A DNA stretch of 22,500 bases from Bigelowiella natans CCMP2755 (lineage: Eukaryota; Cercozoa; Chlorarachniophyceae), in the NCBI GenBank assembly GCA_000320545.1, contig ADNK01001162.1, forward strand, positions 70,001 to 92,500. The letters are read 5' to 3'. The notes below the pieces were generated by a model. It saw nothing but the letters and a program-made list of their open reading frames with translations. It had not been told where the DNA came from and did not search any database. Positions within the stretch are counted from its first letter, which is position 1. Every line of letters begins with the position of its first letter. The position numbers were made by a program, and so were the translations under genes. Below are positions 10,461 through 20,974 of the stretch, piece after piece.

Positions 10461-10463
10461 CAT
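7743..10463 (-). CDS. membrane-anchored METTL21-type (Methyltransf_16) methyltransferase, 11 exons
   Basis: Class I S-adenosylmethionine-dependent methyltransferase, probably acting on protein lysine. Exons on the minus strand: 10463-9897, 9714-9605, 9528-9486, 9374-9314, 9221-9160, 9013-8962, 8812-8653, 8421-8357, 8258-8203, 8008-7937, 7856-7743 (stop TAG); 453 residues, phases consistent at every junction. Motifs: VWPSAVAL (241-248), SAM-binding VIEVGCGLGL (264-273), acidic Asp289 in LQTDY, LLDWRYPE (355-362), family signature DVAY (376-379) after FDVLLAS, KPGGKVYL (396-403), and ending VTIYELTKL. Residues 17-37 are strongly hydrophobic, then LHAEEAEV: a signal anchor or signal peptide, unusual because known METTL21-type enzymes are soluble. 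Residues 300-352 form a Ser/Pro/Gln-rich insertion. The initiator ATG sits beside an ATG microsatellite. The target protein is unknown. Confidence 0.92.
8318..8349. repeat. (AAT)n microsatellite next to methyltransferase donor
   Basis: On the coding (minus) strand it reads (ATT)n and starts a few bases into the intron after exon 8 (donor GTAATTG at 8356). Confidence 0.9.
9135..9159. repeat. (CCT)n microsatellite forming a methyltransferase splice donor
   Basis: On the coding strand the intron after exon 5 begins GTAGGAGGAGG and continues as a GGA repeat, so the repeat starts only two bases into the intron. Confidence 0.85.
10431..10457 (-). repeat. coding (ATG)9 microsatellite at methyltransferase N terminus
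   Basis: On the minus strand nine consecutive ATG codons (Met3-Met11) follow Met1-Arg2 (10463-10458). Any of ten in-frame ATGs could start translation just ahead of the hydrophobic anchor. Continuity with the downstream open frame shows it is coding if the first ATG is used. Confidence 0.8.
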
Positions 10464-11006
10464 GATGATGCTTATCTTCCTAGTAGATAAATCATCATAT
10501 TCATATCACGGTCTCTGATGATTATTTTTCCTTCCTTCCTTCCTAATGTGTAGAATGGAATGTTAATCCGACCACCACATGCACACGCTTGCTTGGTTCC
10601 CACAGTGGTCGTTCTTCGGCCAGTTTCGGCTTAACAAAGAGAAGTAGTAGTCATAATGTAGCGCTGTTATTTTTGATGTCGCATCTGTAGATTCCCCTAT
10701 GTATCACAAAAATCGAAATTTTAAATTGAAGAGGATGAATGTCGAGAAAATTACCTAAGTTGCACGTTGATATGACGAATTTCTGTGGGGTTATGGGGTA
10801 CCTGGTGCTCTCATCATGATCCTGAGGCTTTTTTTGGAGACTGTTCAAGATTCTAGTGTAAAATCCCCTTGGTTTGATGGTGTACGACTACACACAGATC
10901 TCGTCATCGATCAGTCGATCACCGAAGCGACACCTTCATTAGACATCAGAAAGTTCCGGAGCGACGTCAACAGGGGATAGGCGCAGTGCATCGTCAGTCA
11001 ATCAAG
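10464..11006. promoter_or_regulatory. divergent promoter region between methyltransferase and membrane-protein gene
   Basis: These 543 bases separate two divergent start codons. They contain a short (TTCC)n run near 10528-10543 and a partial direct repeat TTCGGCC/TTCGGCT near 10616-10631. A short upstream frame begins at an ATG near 10876 and ends before the plus gene, so it could be a uORF. No TATA box was recognised. Confidence 0.4.
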
Positions 11007-12435
11007 ATGATGACCATGATGTTCGATGACGATGAAAAGAAGTACATGGATAGTCATGAGCAAAAGCACCAGGATGAATACAATGGTTGTGAACGAGAGT
11101 CATCATCGATCGTACCGCCACCTCGCCATCCCCTTGGATATGAAACCACCATTCTGAAGCACAGAAGGCATTTTGGAGCAGAATTTCATGAGGAAGGAAT
11201 GGATTGTTGGAGAGAGCCTAAGATGTCAACAGCATTTCAAAGGCACTTGGTAGTACTTCAACGCTGCAACTAATTGATGCTGCGCCATACTCATCATCAC
11301 TGTCGTTGATTCGTTGGCAGGAATATCGACGAGCAAAGCCAGCTCAAGTAGCATCACAAATATTCCATAAGATTCGATCTTTAGTCTCTCAGATCATTTC
11401 TTCCTCCTCGTCCTCGTTATCACTTTGGCGGGGATTTCGAAAGAATCCAGGACCGTGTGTCTGGTACTTGTGCTTCTTTGCGATTCTTGGAGCCCTTCGC
11501 CTTCCTCAAGGGGGGGCAGTATACTCTCCTGGTAATGTGATGATATATGTCATTATTGCATCGACATGGATTACTCATAAATGATTTTCAGCTAAGCACC
11601 CAGCTAGGAGCATTGGTGCGTCTGATAACACTGGTAGTGTCCAACCGATGATGATGATGACTCAAAATGCAGAAGCATTGGAGAAGGTATTAAGATTGTT
11701 TCGTGATGATATTGAGGCCTGACTGAATGTTGATAAGTACACTCACCATGGAAAATGAAGTACATAATAGAGCTCCTGTTTTCTCTTTCACATTTGCAGC
11801 AGCAGCATCCTCATGGTAATGACTACAAAGCGACTTCTTCTTCTTACGTTGCTGAATTGCACAAATTGCGTGAAAGCATCGATGAGATCAATTTGCGGCT
11901 AGATAATCTGAGTTGGGGAACACCATCTCACAAAACTGGTGCTGCTGCTGCTTTGCAAACGAATGGTTGTCATCTTCCTTTGTTCATTGAAGAGGATCAC
12001 AACATTGTTGAGGGCCATGATGATGATAGCAATGAGGACATTGAGGATGATGTTTCAGCAGTACAATCTTGGAGAAGAGGTAGCACCATTTGAAAATGGT
12101 CTGGCAAGATCTGCGAAGTTAGAATGATTCACTTCCGGCATTAAGGTGCTGACACTGAGGCATCGTGTGCATTCGATCCGGTTTCTGGTGAAGAACTCCA
12201 TGTTGTTCAACTCCTAATTTCAAAGGAGCAAGTTCCATCACAGCGATTCAGCAATTGCACACATGCACACGTGCACACACACACACACACACATACACAT
12301 GTGTGTGTGTGTGTGTGTCAGGGCAGATTTGCTTGTTTTTGTGCTCACGGCGAAGCAAAGTGTGATGAAAGACCACACAGATGTAGTTTTTGCACGTGCG
12401 CGTCAAAACTCATGCTGACATGGCACATCGCATGA
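11007..12435 (+). CDS. unrecognised single-pass membrane protein, 4-5 exons
   Basis: I do not recognise this protein. Proposed exons: 11007-11249, 11321-11531, 11592-11686, 11800-12079, and possibly 12146-12435; borders are GT...AG and phases match. Residues 1-81 are charged (DDDEKK, HEQKHQDE). Residues 126-143 (PCVWYLCFFAILGALRLP) form one hydrophobic segment, preceded by a Ser run and basic residues, so a cytosolic N terminus is inferred. After it come a polar linker, a short coiled-coil-like stretch (AELHKLRESIDEINLRLDNL) and an acidic tail (EGHDDDSNEDIEDD). If exon 4 is not spliced, translation stops at TGA 12091-12093, giving 280 residues. If the 66-base intron 12080-12145 is removed, the frame continues (PVSGEELHVVQLLISKEQ) through a CA/TG repeat to TGA 12433-12435, giving 372 residues. 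The start ATG is the first in frame near good coding sequence. Confidence 0.6.
12281..12318. repeat. 38-bp CA/TG palindrome with one mismatch
   Basis: A (CA)n run meets a (TG)n run head to head at CATG (12298-12301). Nineteen bases on each side pair with a single T:G exception (12294 with 12305). It could extrude as a cruciform or form an RNA hairpin. Confidence 0.85.
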
Positions 12436-12496
12436 GCATGCTCCAACAACAAGTGCTTGCCATGGCAATGAATTGAACACAAACAAAATCATCAGG

Positions 12497-12516
12497 CATG
12501 CTGGCATGCCAGCATG
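12497..12516. repeat. perfect 20-bp palindrome
   Basis: CATGCTGGCATGCCAGCATG equals its own reverse complement. It sits in island 2 and is bordered by non-pairing bases on both sides. Confidence 0.85.
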
Positions 12517-13316
12517 GCGCAGCGACAGCACGCACAGACATCTCCGTCGGCACATGTGATGAGTCTGAAAATCTGCAAATTGGCGAATCCATCACCACTT
12601 TTGGTTCCTGTCAATTGCATGTCATTGGATTGCCGCAGTCTGGACAACTCTAGAACTGATCTGGCTGGCGCACCATCCATCAAACAATTTGTCCGTGTTT
12701 TGTTCTAGTGTTTCGCACGCAGCGTGATTTGCATGATGCTGAAAGGGTGTCATGTTTGCAGCTGCAAACCTCAGCTCGTGTCGCAGCTGGCTAGCTGGTA
12801 GCACTCACACGCTGGCGCATGACGCAATGTGCAGTGATGTCATTGCAACACGCACGTGCACGGCACGCGGCGCGGCGATGTTGTTCCCGCGACAAGCTGG
12901 CAAGCTCTCCAGCTCTGATTTCGCACAGCTAGACAGCCTCCGATGATGAGGTGTACAGGAGTGCGACAATCAACGTGCTGTGCAGAGCCATGCACGCATG
13001 CACATTGACCTCTGCACTTTCCTCAAACTTCATGACCCCACCGTGCATCACGTCGATGCTCGCCCATGGCGACACATGCATGCATCCCACGTTTTCAACA
13101 CGCTTGCTGTGATCATGGCACGTGATGAATTGTGAATGGGACAAACGTTGTGCACTCAGAAGCAATGCATTGTCGCCATTGAAAAGACAAAACAAGAAAC
13201 GATGAAAAAACTAACTTTTGACAAACAATGTTTCACATGGCGGTGACAAACGCACACACGGCAATCCATGCCTGCAGAGAATCCAAGCCAATTTGATGAA
13301 AATGCGAAGAAATGGA

Positions 13317-14821
13317 TTATTTCTTCCCGTATCCACCACCTCCCGGAGTTTCGATTTTGAACAAATCTCCTGGGTTCATGTCAATTTCAGCACGGTGACC
13401 CAATCCAACAACCTAACAACATGAACATCATTGGTGAATCATGATCACAGAAGAAGAAAGGATTTGATTGCAATGGGAAGACCGGCCATTAATGCTCATC
13501 TCCATTTGTTGATTCAGAGATTTAAAATCTCATGCATTGTTGCATTGTTTATTATGTATCCGCTGATAATTACCTCCCCGTCTGCTTTGATTAGTGTATT
13601 TCGTCCTAATGCCCCATCTTCGCCTCCCTCCAACCCAAATGGTGGGACCTTATCACATGTTTTCATTGGAGAATAAAAGAAGAAGAAGATTCTAAGATAT
13701 CACGCTGTTGATCACAATGCAAACAACTCCAAGTCAATTCAAGTATGGTGTTGATTCGGTGCAATGTGTTTTCGTTTATGCGAGACTGACGCCATTATAT
13801 GTATTTATGGAGACACACGCCTGACCACTCTGTGGTTTGATAGGATACTGGCGGTCATTGGTTCGAGGAATCGAATCTACAACAACAACAACGACAACAA
13901 CAATAACAACAACAACAACAACAACACATATGATGGTTTTGAATATTGCTTGAGGAGGAAGAATATATTGTTGTTGTGGGGAAAAAGTAAAAATACATGT
14001 AATAGAAGATTAGGTAACAAGAGGGATATCGAGGTTAAAGCTTGTTGCATGTTTTATGTATTACAGCTCGAGTAATTCCGTCACCCCCATGATACTTGCC
14101 TTCTCCTAATCATTCATTCCACGTCGAGGAAGGAAAAGGAGTAGCGGTAGTAATAGGAAATAAGACGCAATAGTTACGTGAGAAATTGAATCATAATGAT
14201 TTCAATTATTGTAATGTAATGTAAGTCCCGGAAAAACGCAAGGAGGGGCATCGTTTAGAGCGATATACGAGGTTGATCAGATCGATCTTTTTTTCGTTCA
14301 ATGGTGATGATAATGCAGATGATAATGATGGTGATAGTGACGATGAAAACAAATGATGCAGCTGATTATAGGAAGAAATATTAAGATGATATGACTATTA
14401 GTCTGTGCTATACAGCAGTGGGACTATCAGTCACTACTATTTCTCTTATATTATCGTCGTTGACCCACAACTAGTACTACTACTACTACTACTACTACTA
14501 CTATTACTACTATTACTACCTCCAGATCCTTTCCGTATTTCAAATTGCTCCAAACGCACAGGATATCTACAGCATAATAGTAATAACAAGAAAGATCAAT
14601 AATCATCACCACAACGATGGTGGCGATGATATGCTTCCAACAAAATGATCTTCTGCTGCTGCTACTACTGCTGCGTGAAAAAAGCAAAGTGGTATGTCGC
14701 TACTACTACCGTGTTTCAAGGATTTCTGGGTCGGTAAGACGGGTATTCGTCATATGAGTATGAACAGCGTGACATCTACAAACACCACACATATAAAATT
14801 AACACTGTCTTCTTCATCGTC

Positions 14822-14855
<34 letters not shown>

Positions 14856-15864
14856 CAAAAGATAATGAATCTCATGGTGATGACGGTCACAGTAACATGT
14901 ATCATCAAATCACTACCGATTTTGTAAGTTAAAACAATTTTTTGCAGGATAGATCGACAAGTTGGCATTGATTACATCAAGAATGAAGAGCAAACACCCG
15001 CACACTCACCCATTGAAGGATGGGCCTGCTCCGGCACCGCCGCATATCGTCTCGTAGTAGCCATCCGATTCATTACCAAATGTGAAATTGTTCATCGTTC
15101 CTTGACACCCAGCTAGTTTTTTTAATGCTCCGTATAACGTATCAGTGATTGTTTGAGAAACCTAGTACAGCATTCATTGATTCATGTTGGTTGATGTAGA
15201 CCTTGCTTTCATCATCATCATCATCATCGTTGTCGTCATCGTCGTCATCATAATCAATTCTATGTGTTTGAGATTATTAATAAAGAGTGTTTAACAACGT
15301 TCATAGGTTCATACTACTACTACTACTACTACTACTACTGCTACTACTACCTCCACATTGCCCGCTACAACTGCTGCTGGAGGCCGAGGATTTACCATTG
15401 AATTCTTATCAGTAGTAATGTGTAATTAACAACGAGAGATGACGATGATGATGAAGAAGAAGAAGAAGATGATGATAAATGATGATAAATGACATATCGG
15501 AATGTTAGGCTTGTGGTTGCTGCTATCGTTTGTTGTAGTTGATGAATGATGAAATAAGTTATTAAATATGATAATAATGATAATACCTCAGGAAGTATAA
15601 TCTTTAGTGGCTTCATACAGCCCTGACGATTATGATGATGGTTAATTTTTTTGTGATTATTTGATGATGATGATGATGAGTAGGAATAGGAGGAGGAGGA
15701 GGAGGAGGAGGAGGAGGAGGAGAGTAATAAATAATAGTACCGAGTTGAGGGGTATGGCTTGATCAACAAGGGTCCGGAAAACATATAAACAAGCCGACTG
15801 TGTGCACGCATAATATATATTATAAACATTATGTTTGTATGGTGAGTAGTGACTTGTAGTAGTG

Positions 15865-15897
<33 letters not shown>

Positions 15898-16406
15898 ATT
15901 ATGTGAACTTCTACTCTTGTTAGAAATAGTATTATTATTATTGTTGTTATTGTCGTTATTATGTGATTATTATGTGTTAGGGTTAGGTGTTAGCAAATGA
16001 TCAACTCTTGCTATGGCGGTTGGGGCATTGAAGTTGTTCTTCTGCTGTGGATCGGTTCCAGTGAAATCAATTATAGCACTCCTACATACAACACCAACAA
16101 ACTACAGTGTGAATTATCAATCATACCATTCCTCCATGCAGGAGCAATGGTGATAAATAGAGAAGATAATCTATATGCCGGTGACTGCTGTTAGATACCT
16201 CTCTTTCTTATCGATTGATACGTTGACTCTGACCTATTATTACCATCATTATCACAATAACCATCCATTCTTGTTATCATCAGAAAGCAATATCAATCAT
16301 CATCATTATCATCGAACAACTAAGCAACAGCTTCTCATAAAACTGCTGTTTTGCTTATTATTATTATGTACATGTTTCCTCCTCCAACAACATCATCATA
16401 ATCTTT

Positions 16407-16439
<33 letters not shown>

Positions 16440-17388
16440 CAGGAGGAGGAGGAGGAGGAGGGAGGGGAAGAGAACTTCACCGTGCATCCATCGTCCATTT
16501 CATATGCAAATGATCCTGGCTCCAAAGCATCGATAACCTTATTTATTGTTATTATTATTATTATTATTATTATCATTATTTTTAATCTATTGTTCATGAC
16601 GACAGCTCTCATCAGATCAACCATGTTTCGAGAAAAGAAGTCAGAGGACAATTAAAAACATATATGGTGAATTCAGGTACTACAACAGAATGGATTGAGC
16701 ACCTTTCTAACCATTTCCTCTGCGTTTTCTTGCACGTACCTAATGTTGGTTTTGACACAAACAACAACCATCCTGATCACTATCATCATACAAATGAGAA
16801 CGCCTACTATTCAAACATCTGTCGCCATCTTCTCACAATAGATTGTTTGCGTGTGTGCGCGTGTATGTGTGTGTGTGTGGGTCAATGTCTTTGTTGTTGT
16901 TGTTTTTCTTCTTCATTGTTGTCGCTAACGCATCATTATTATTACTGCATATATTTCTCCACCACAGGCAGCGTGAACTGTCGGACCATCTAGTAGTAGT
17001 AGTAGTAGCGATTATGATGATGATGATGATGTTTAACCAAAACAAAGTAATGATAGATGATGATGACGATGATGATGTTGATGACAACAACAATATGGGA
17101 GGGAAACGGATATTGAGAGTGTTATCGGTGTATTACTACTACTACTACTACTACCGCTACTATTACTACATTGAAAAGTAGTTCATTACGAAATTACTGG
17201 TACAAACTACTCCTACTTGCATATGGCTATCATTGGATGTATCACAGAAGTGGAGAAGGAAGAAGAAGAATAAGAAGTAGCAAGATACTTGTTTTACTCA
17301 TTCATTGCACCTTGTGAATTTCGTGGATGCCTTGTTCGTTAGCAGCTATCTGAGCTCTAATTGATAGGAGGAGAAAGAGATCATCATT

Positions 17389-17425
<37 letters not shown>

Positions 17426-17594
17426 CAGGAGCAGCATGTGTGGTTGATGTTTGGTGGTGTTATTATTCAGGAAGAAGACGCAATCTCTCCATGAATAACT
17501 CTCTTTCTTTGGTAATAACATAACAACAATACCTGAGATCAGATAAGTTCATCTCTACGTTCCGAGTTGGGTATTTTCCTGGTAGTAGCAGTAG

Positions 17595-17639
<45 letters not shown>

Positions 17640-17799
17640 GAGGAGGAGGAGGAGGAGGAGGAGGAGGAGGAGGGAGGAAATGGTGATGACGATGATGATG
17701 ACTACTATGCTATGAATTTGTTAAATGCGTTAAATGTTTTACTCATCCTTCTTTTTAATATTCTTCTACTTCTTTTCTCTCTCTCGGTCTCTCTCACAT

Positions 17800-17843
<44 letters not shown>

Positions 17844-18180
17844 AGCACCATGCATAATTACCCTCCGTGAGTAGCTGCACAATTTCCTTCTCTCGGAACC
17901 TAAGAGAGATAAAGACAGTTGAAAGCAGAGAAGTGATGATGTGTTTTTGCAGCTTTCTCTCCAAAGGGAGGTAATGATCACGAGAGCTTCACTTTACATT
18001 CCTCTATCCACAAGATGAAAATTATCAATAAGAACTCCTTCCTGATTGTTGAATGATAAGCATACAATTATAATGCCAATGATGATTTATACATCATAAC
18101 GATGATTCTAGTTATTATAACCCCACGTACCTCTTCAATGTCCGTACTAAATGGAGGGACAGAACCAGGTGTGATACCTT

Positions 18181-18221
<41 letters not shown>

Positions 18222-18657
18222 ATATATTATTTTATAATGAAGTAGCTAAAAATTTGGTAATAACATAGGTTTGATGCCGGTAAGGATAAGTACAAAAAGA
18301 AGGCCAATCCCCTCTCCGTAAATGAACATAATATCAATAAATTAATATGCAATCTGTAATAAAACATAGATACCACCTCCACCACCTCCTGCAATATCAT
18401 CAGTGTTATTAGTACCATATTGTTACTATTGTTTTTATTTCTTGATTCATTAGCATATCCATACTACCCACCCCCAATTTCCTGGTGATGGCCTCTGGAG
18501 GCCACAAAGAACAATGGAGCAGCTTCATTACTACTCTCTGACATAATTGTTTTAAAATCATCATCATCATCATCATTCGTTATTCACTCCTCGTTCTCCA
18601 TCCCAATAATTTAGGGAAATAATAATGGTAATAATAATAGTAATAATGATAATAATG

Positions 18658-18690
<33 letters not shown>

Positions 18691-19390
18691 GGGGCTGTAC
18701 TCACACTATCAGCCTCTCTTCTAACACATCATACCGTTTGAGACTACCACTTATGTTATTTCATCATACTACTACTACTAGTAGTACTACTACCAGGTTG
18801 TGAGTAAGCTTCTTCAGCAAACACGGGGGTTATGACAGTGACGTCAGGTATATGTGTCCTTTGATGATTATGGTGATGGTGATGATGATGATGATGGATG
18901 ATATATATAAGACAATGATATGAGGTAGAAATATTGTATGGTGTGTTGATGATGATAAAAAGACTTATTTCTTCTGTTTTTTACCCGCCATCATAGGGAT
19001 TGTTCATTACGAATACATCCCCTGGGTGCATTGTGCCCTGAGATCATAACAAAGAGACGAGGAGAAGGAAGAACAGGAAGATAGTATACGTCATTATAGT
19101 AAACATGTTACTCTCTTCTTGGAGACGATTGATCGATGATTAGTGTGCCCTTCTTCTATCGTTTGAATGAGTGAGAAATAGCACCTTTCTATTACGAAGT
19201 ATACTTTGAATTGACTCTGACATGGAACCCTTGGATGGATGGATGGATGGGGTCAGGATGAGTCATGCAAGAATGAAAGAGATGATGATTTGACGAGAGC
19301 AACAAGATTAAGAGATAAATCAACGATGTTACAATTGCACGATCACGATGATCATGAATGAGAATACTTCATCATCATCATCATAACAGT

Positions 19391-19425
<35 letters not shown>

Positions 19426-19993
19426 CCAAATGGACCGGCACATGAGGTGCGTTTGCAATTAAATTTCCTATGGTGTGATGAATAATATTTTTCATCATAC
19501 GAATTTGTATCGTCTCTGCATATATTATATTGTCGGTCTGCGAATAAATCATGCTTAGTAGCAGCACTAAATAATAGCATCTCTGTGTTGTTCGTCTTTA
19601 GGTAGTATTTGCGTTATTCTATCAACAAGGAAAGAGGGAGAGAGGGGGGGAGGGGGGGGGGGGGTCGATCACCTTCTGAGTCAAATAGTGCACAACTGAA
19701 GTCCAGTCGCTCCTGCATCATCGACATTAAATATGATCACGATGATCATGGTGATGATGATGATGATGATGATGATGAAGATACCATACCACCATCAAAG
19801 CGAAGTGAAAACAAATGTACAAAATTAGTAGTTGCCAAGCTTCTTCTTCTTCTTCTTCTTCTTCTTCTTCTTCTTCTTCATGATCATTATGTCGGTCGGT
19901 CATTGCACCATTTCCATGATCTTCTTCTCTAAATGATGAGAAAGAAGAACCTTTATATTCACAGAATGGGATACATTCTCCAAGGTAGCACCT

Positions 19994-20041
<48 letters not shown>

Positions 20042-20586
20042 GAGAGAGAGAAATAGAGAGCATGAGTGCATGAGTGAGCAACTATGCGATGTATTAGTCT
20101 CATAAGGATGTAGTAGTCTTATAAGGGATGTTTGCAAGACAGGAAGGAGCGCTGCTTTCACTATAGGAGCATTGAAATAAAGAAACAAGTGCAACAACAA
20201 CAACAACAACAATTACTACTACTCACTACTTGTTCAATACCCTCCATCACTATATTATTATTCTTACATGTTATAAATTACAATATACTACCCATTTGTT
20301 CAGCTACACTCATGAATAGGTTGTTGAAGATTTCCAACTGGAAAAAAACATAAAAGGGAGGAGGATGATGTGTAAAATGATGATGATGATGGTGATGATT
20401 CCTCTCCCTTTTCTTGTTCTTCTCTTCGCAGATGTTTGTTGTTTTTATACATAGTTACCATAATCGGATCACATGTTTCAGTTCCAATGGCTGCTGCTCT
20501 TTCTTTCTCTTTGGTTCTCTGTTAGAGGTGGAAGTAGTAGCAGCAGCAGCAGCAGTAGAAGTAGCAGTACATAAAGTATTTAAAAA

Positions 20587-20627
<41 letters not shown>

Positions 20628-20940
20628 TTATCGTGAGCCATATAGCAGTAGTTTTGAAGTAACAAAACCATACTACTACTACTCACCACTGCTACTACCA
20701 CTACTACTACTACTACTACTACACGGCTGAATCAGCGAGGAGGAAATAGTGCACAACAATAAGTAATCACAGCACCATTTTATGTACTAATACTACTACT
20801 GCTGCTACCGTTAGAATCAGGGATTGCTGCTCCGTGAGTGTTGCCTAATGGTTATTTATTTATTATCACATCCATCGATCAATAACAAGATTCTCTTCAG
20901 GAAATGCGTCACAGCGGATTGGAGGAAACAAATGAAACAT

Positions 20941-20974
<34 letters not shown>

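Larger units (their letters stand above)
12240..13230. other. G+C-richer, TGCA-rich island 2 in convergent gap
   Basis: The 60 bases 12841-12900 contain 40 G or C. Words such as GCATGC, TGCA, CACGTG and CATGCATG are dense, and trinucleotide microsatellites are absent. It lies between the 3' ends of the membrane-protein gene and 5-oxoprolinase and holds only short overlapping frames on both strands, none with a motif. It contains a 38-bp imperfect CA/TG palindrome and a 20-bp perfect palindrome. The left part may be the last exon of the membrane-protein gene. Boundaries are approximate. Confidence 0.5.
13317..15797 (-). other. OPLAH: OPLAH exons: last third of HyuB half
   Basis: Minus-strand exons: 15797-15741 ([16 protein letters not shown]), 15622-15587 ([12 protein letters not shown]), 15404-15351 ([14 protein letters not shown]), 15161-15010 (the longest, with [12 protein letters not shown]), 14775-14710 ([14 protein letters not shown]), 14566-14520 ([15 protein letters not shown]), 14105-14065 ([13 protein letters not shown]), 13876-13826 ([17 protein letters not shown]), 13648-13574 ([14 protein letters not shown]), 13412-13317 (C terminus). 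The intron 14106-14519 is 414 bases and holds only repeats at its distal end. Confidence 0.93.
16006..20337 (-). other. OPLAH: OPLAH exons: first two thirds of HyuB half
   Basis: Minus-strand exons: 20337-20292, 19991-19951, 19712-19673, 19467-19427, 19229-19185, 19037-18985, 18858-18794, 18537-18472, 18177-18131, 18041-17998, 17899-17862, 17578-17533, 17356-17311, 16989-16946, 16739-16703, 16537-16481, 16233-16199, 16081-16006. Lengths run from 35 to 76 bases. Each was placed by frame, phase and order of conserved HyuB blocks from [15 protein letters not shown] to [10 protein letters not shown]. The introns hold most of the window's microsatellites and no other gene. Confidence 0.92.

Noticed and set aside
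13745-13800. Minus-strand ASVSHKRKH as the exon before PPFGLEGG
   Set aside because: No donor; the exon 13876-13826 ([17 protein letters not shown]) fits phase and family order.
15973-15993. TTAGGGTTAGG telomere-like stretch
   Set aside because: Only one and a half units inside an intron; too short to be a telomeric relic.
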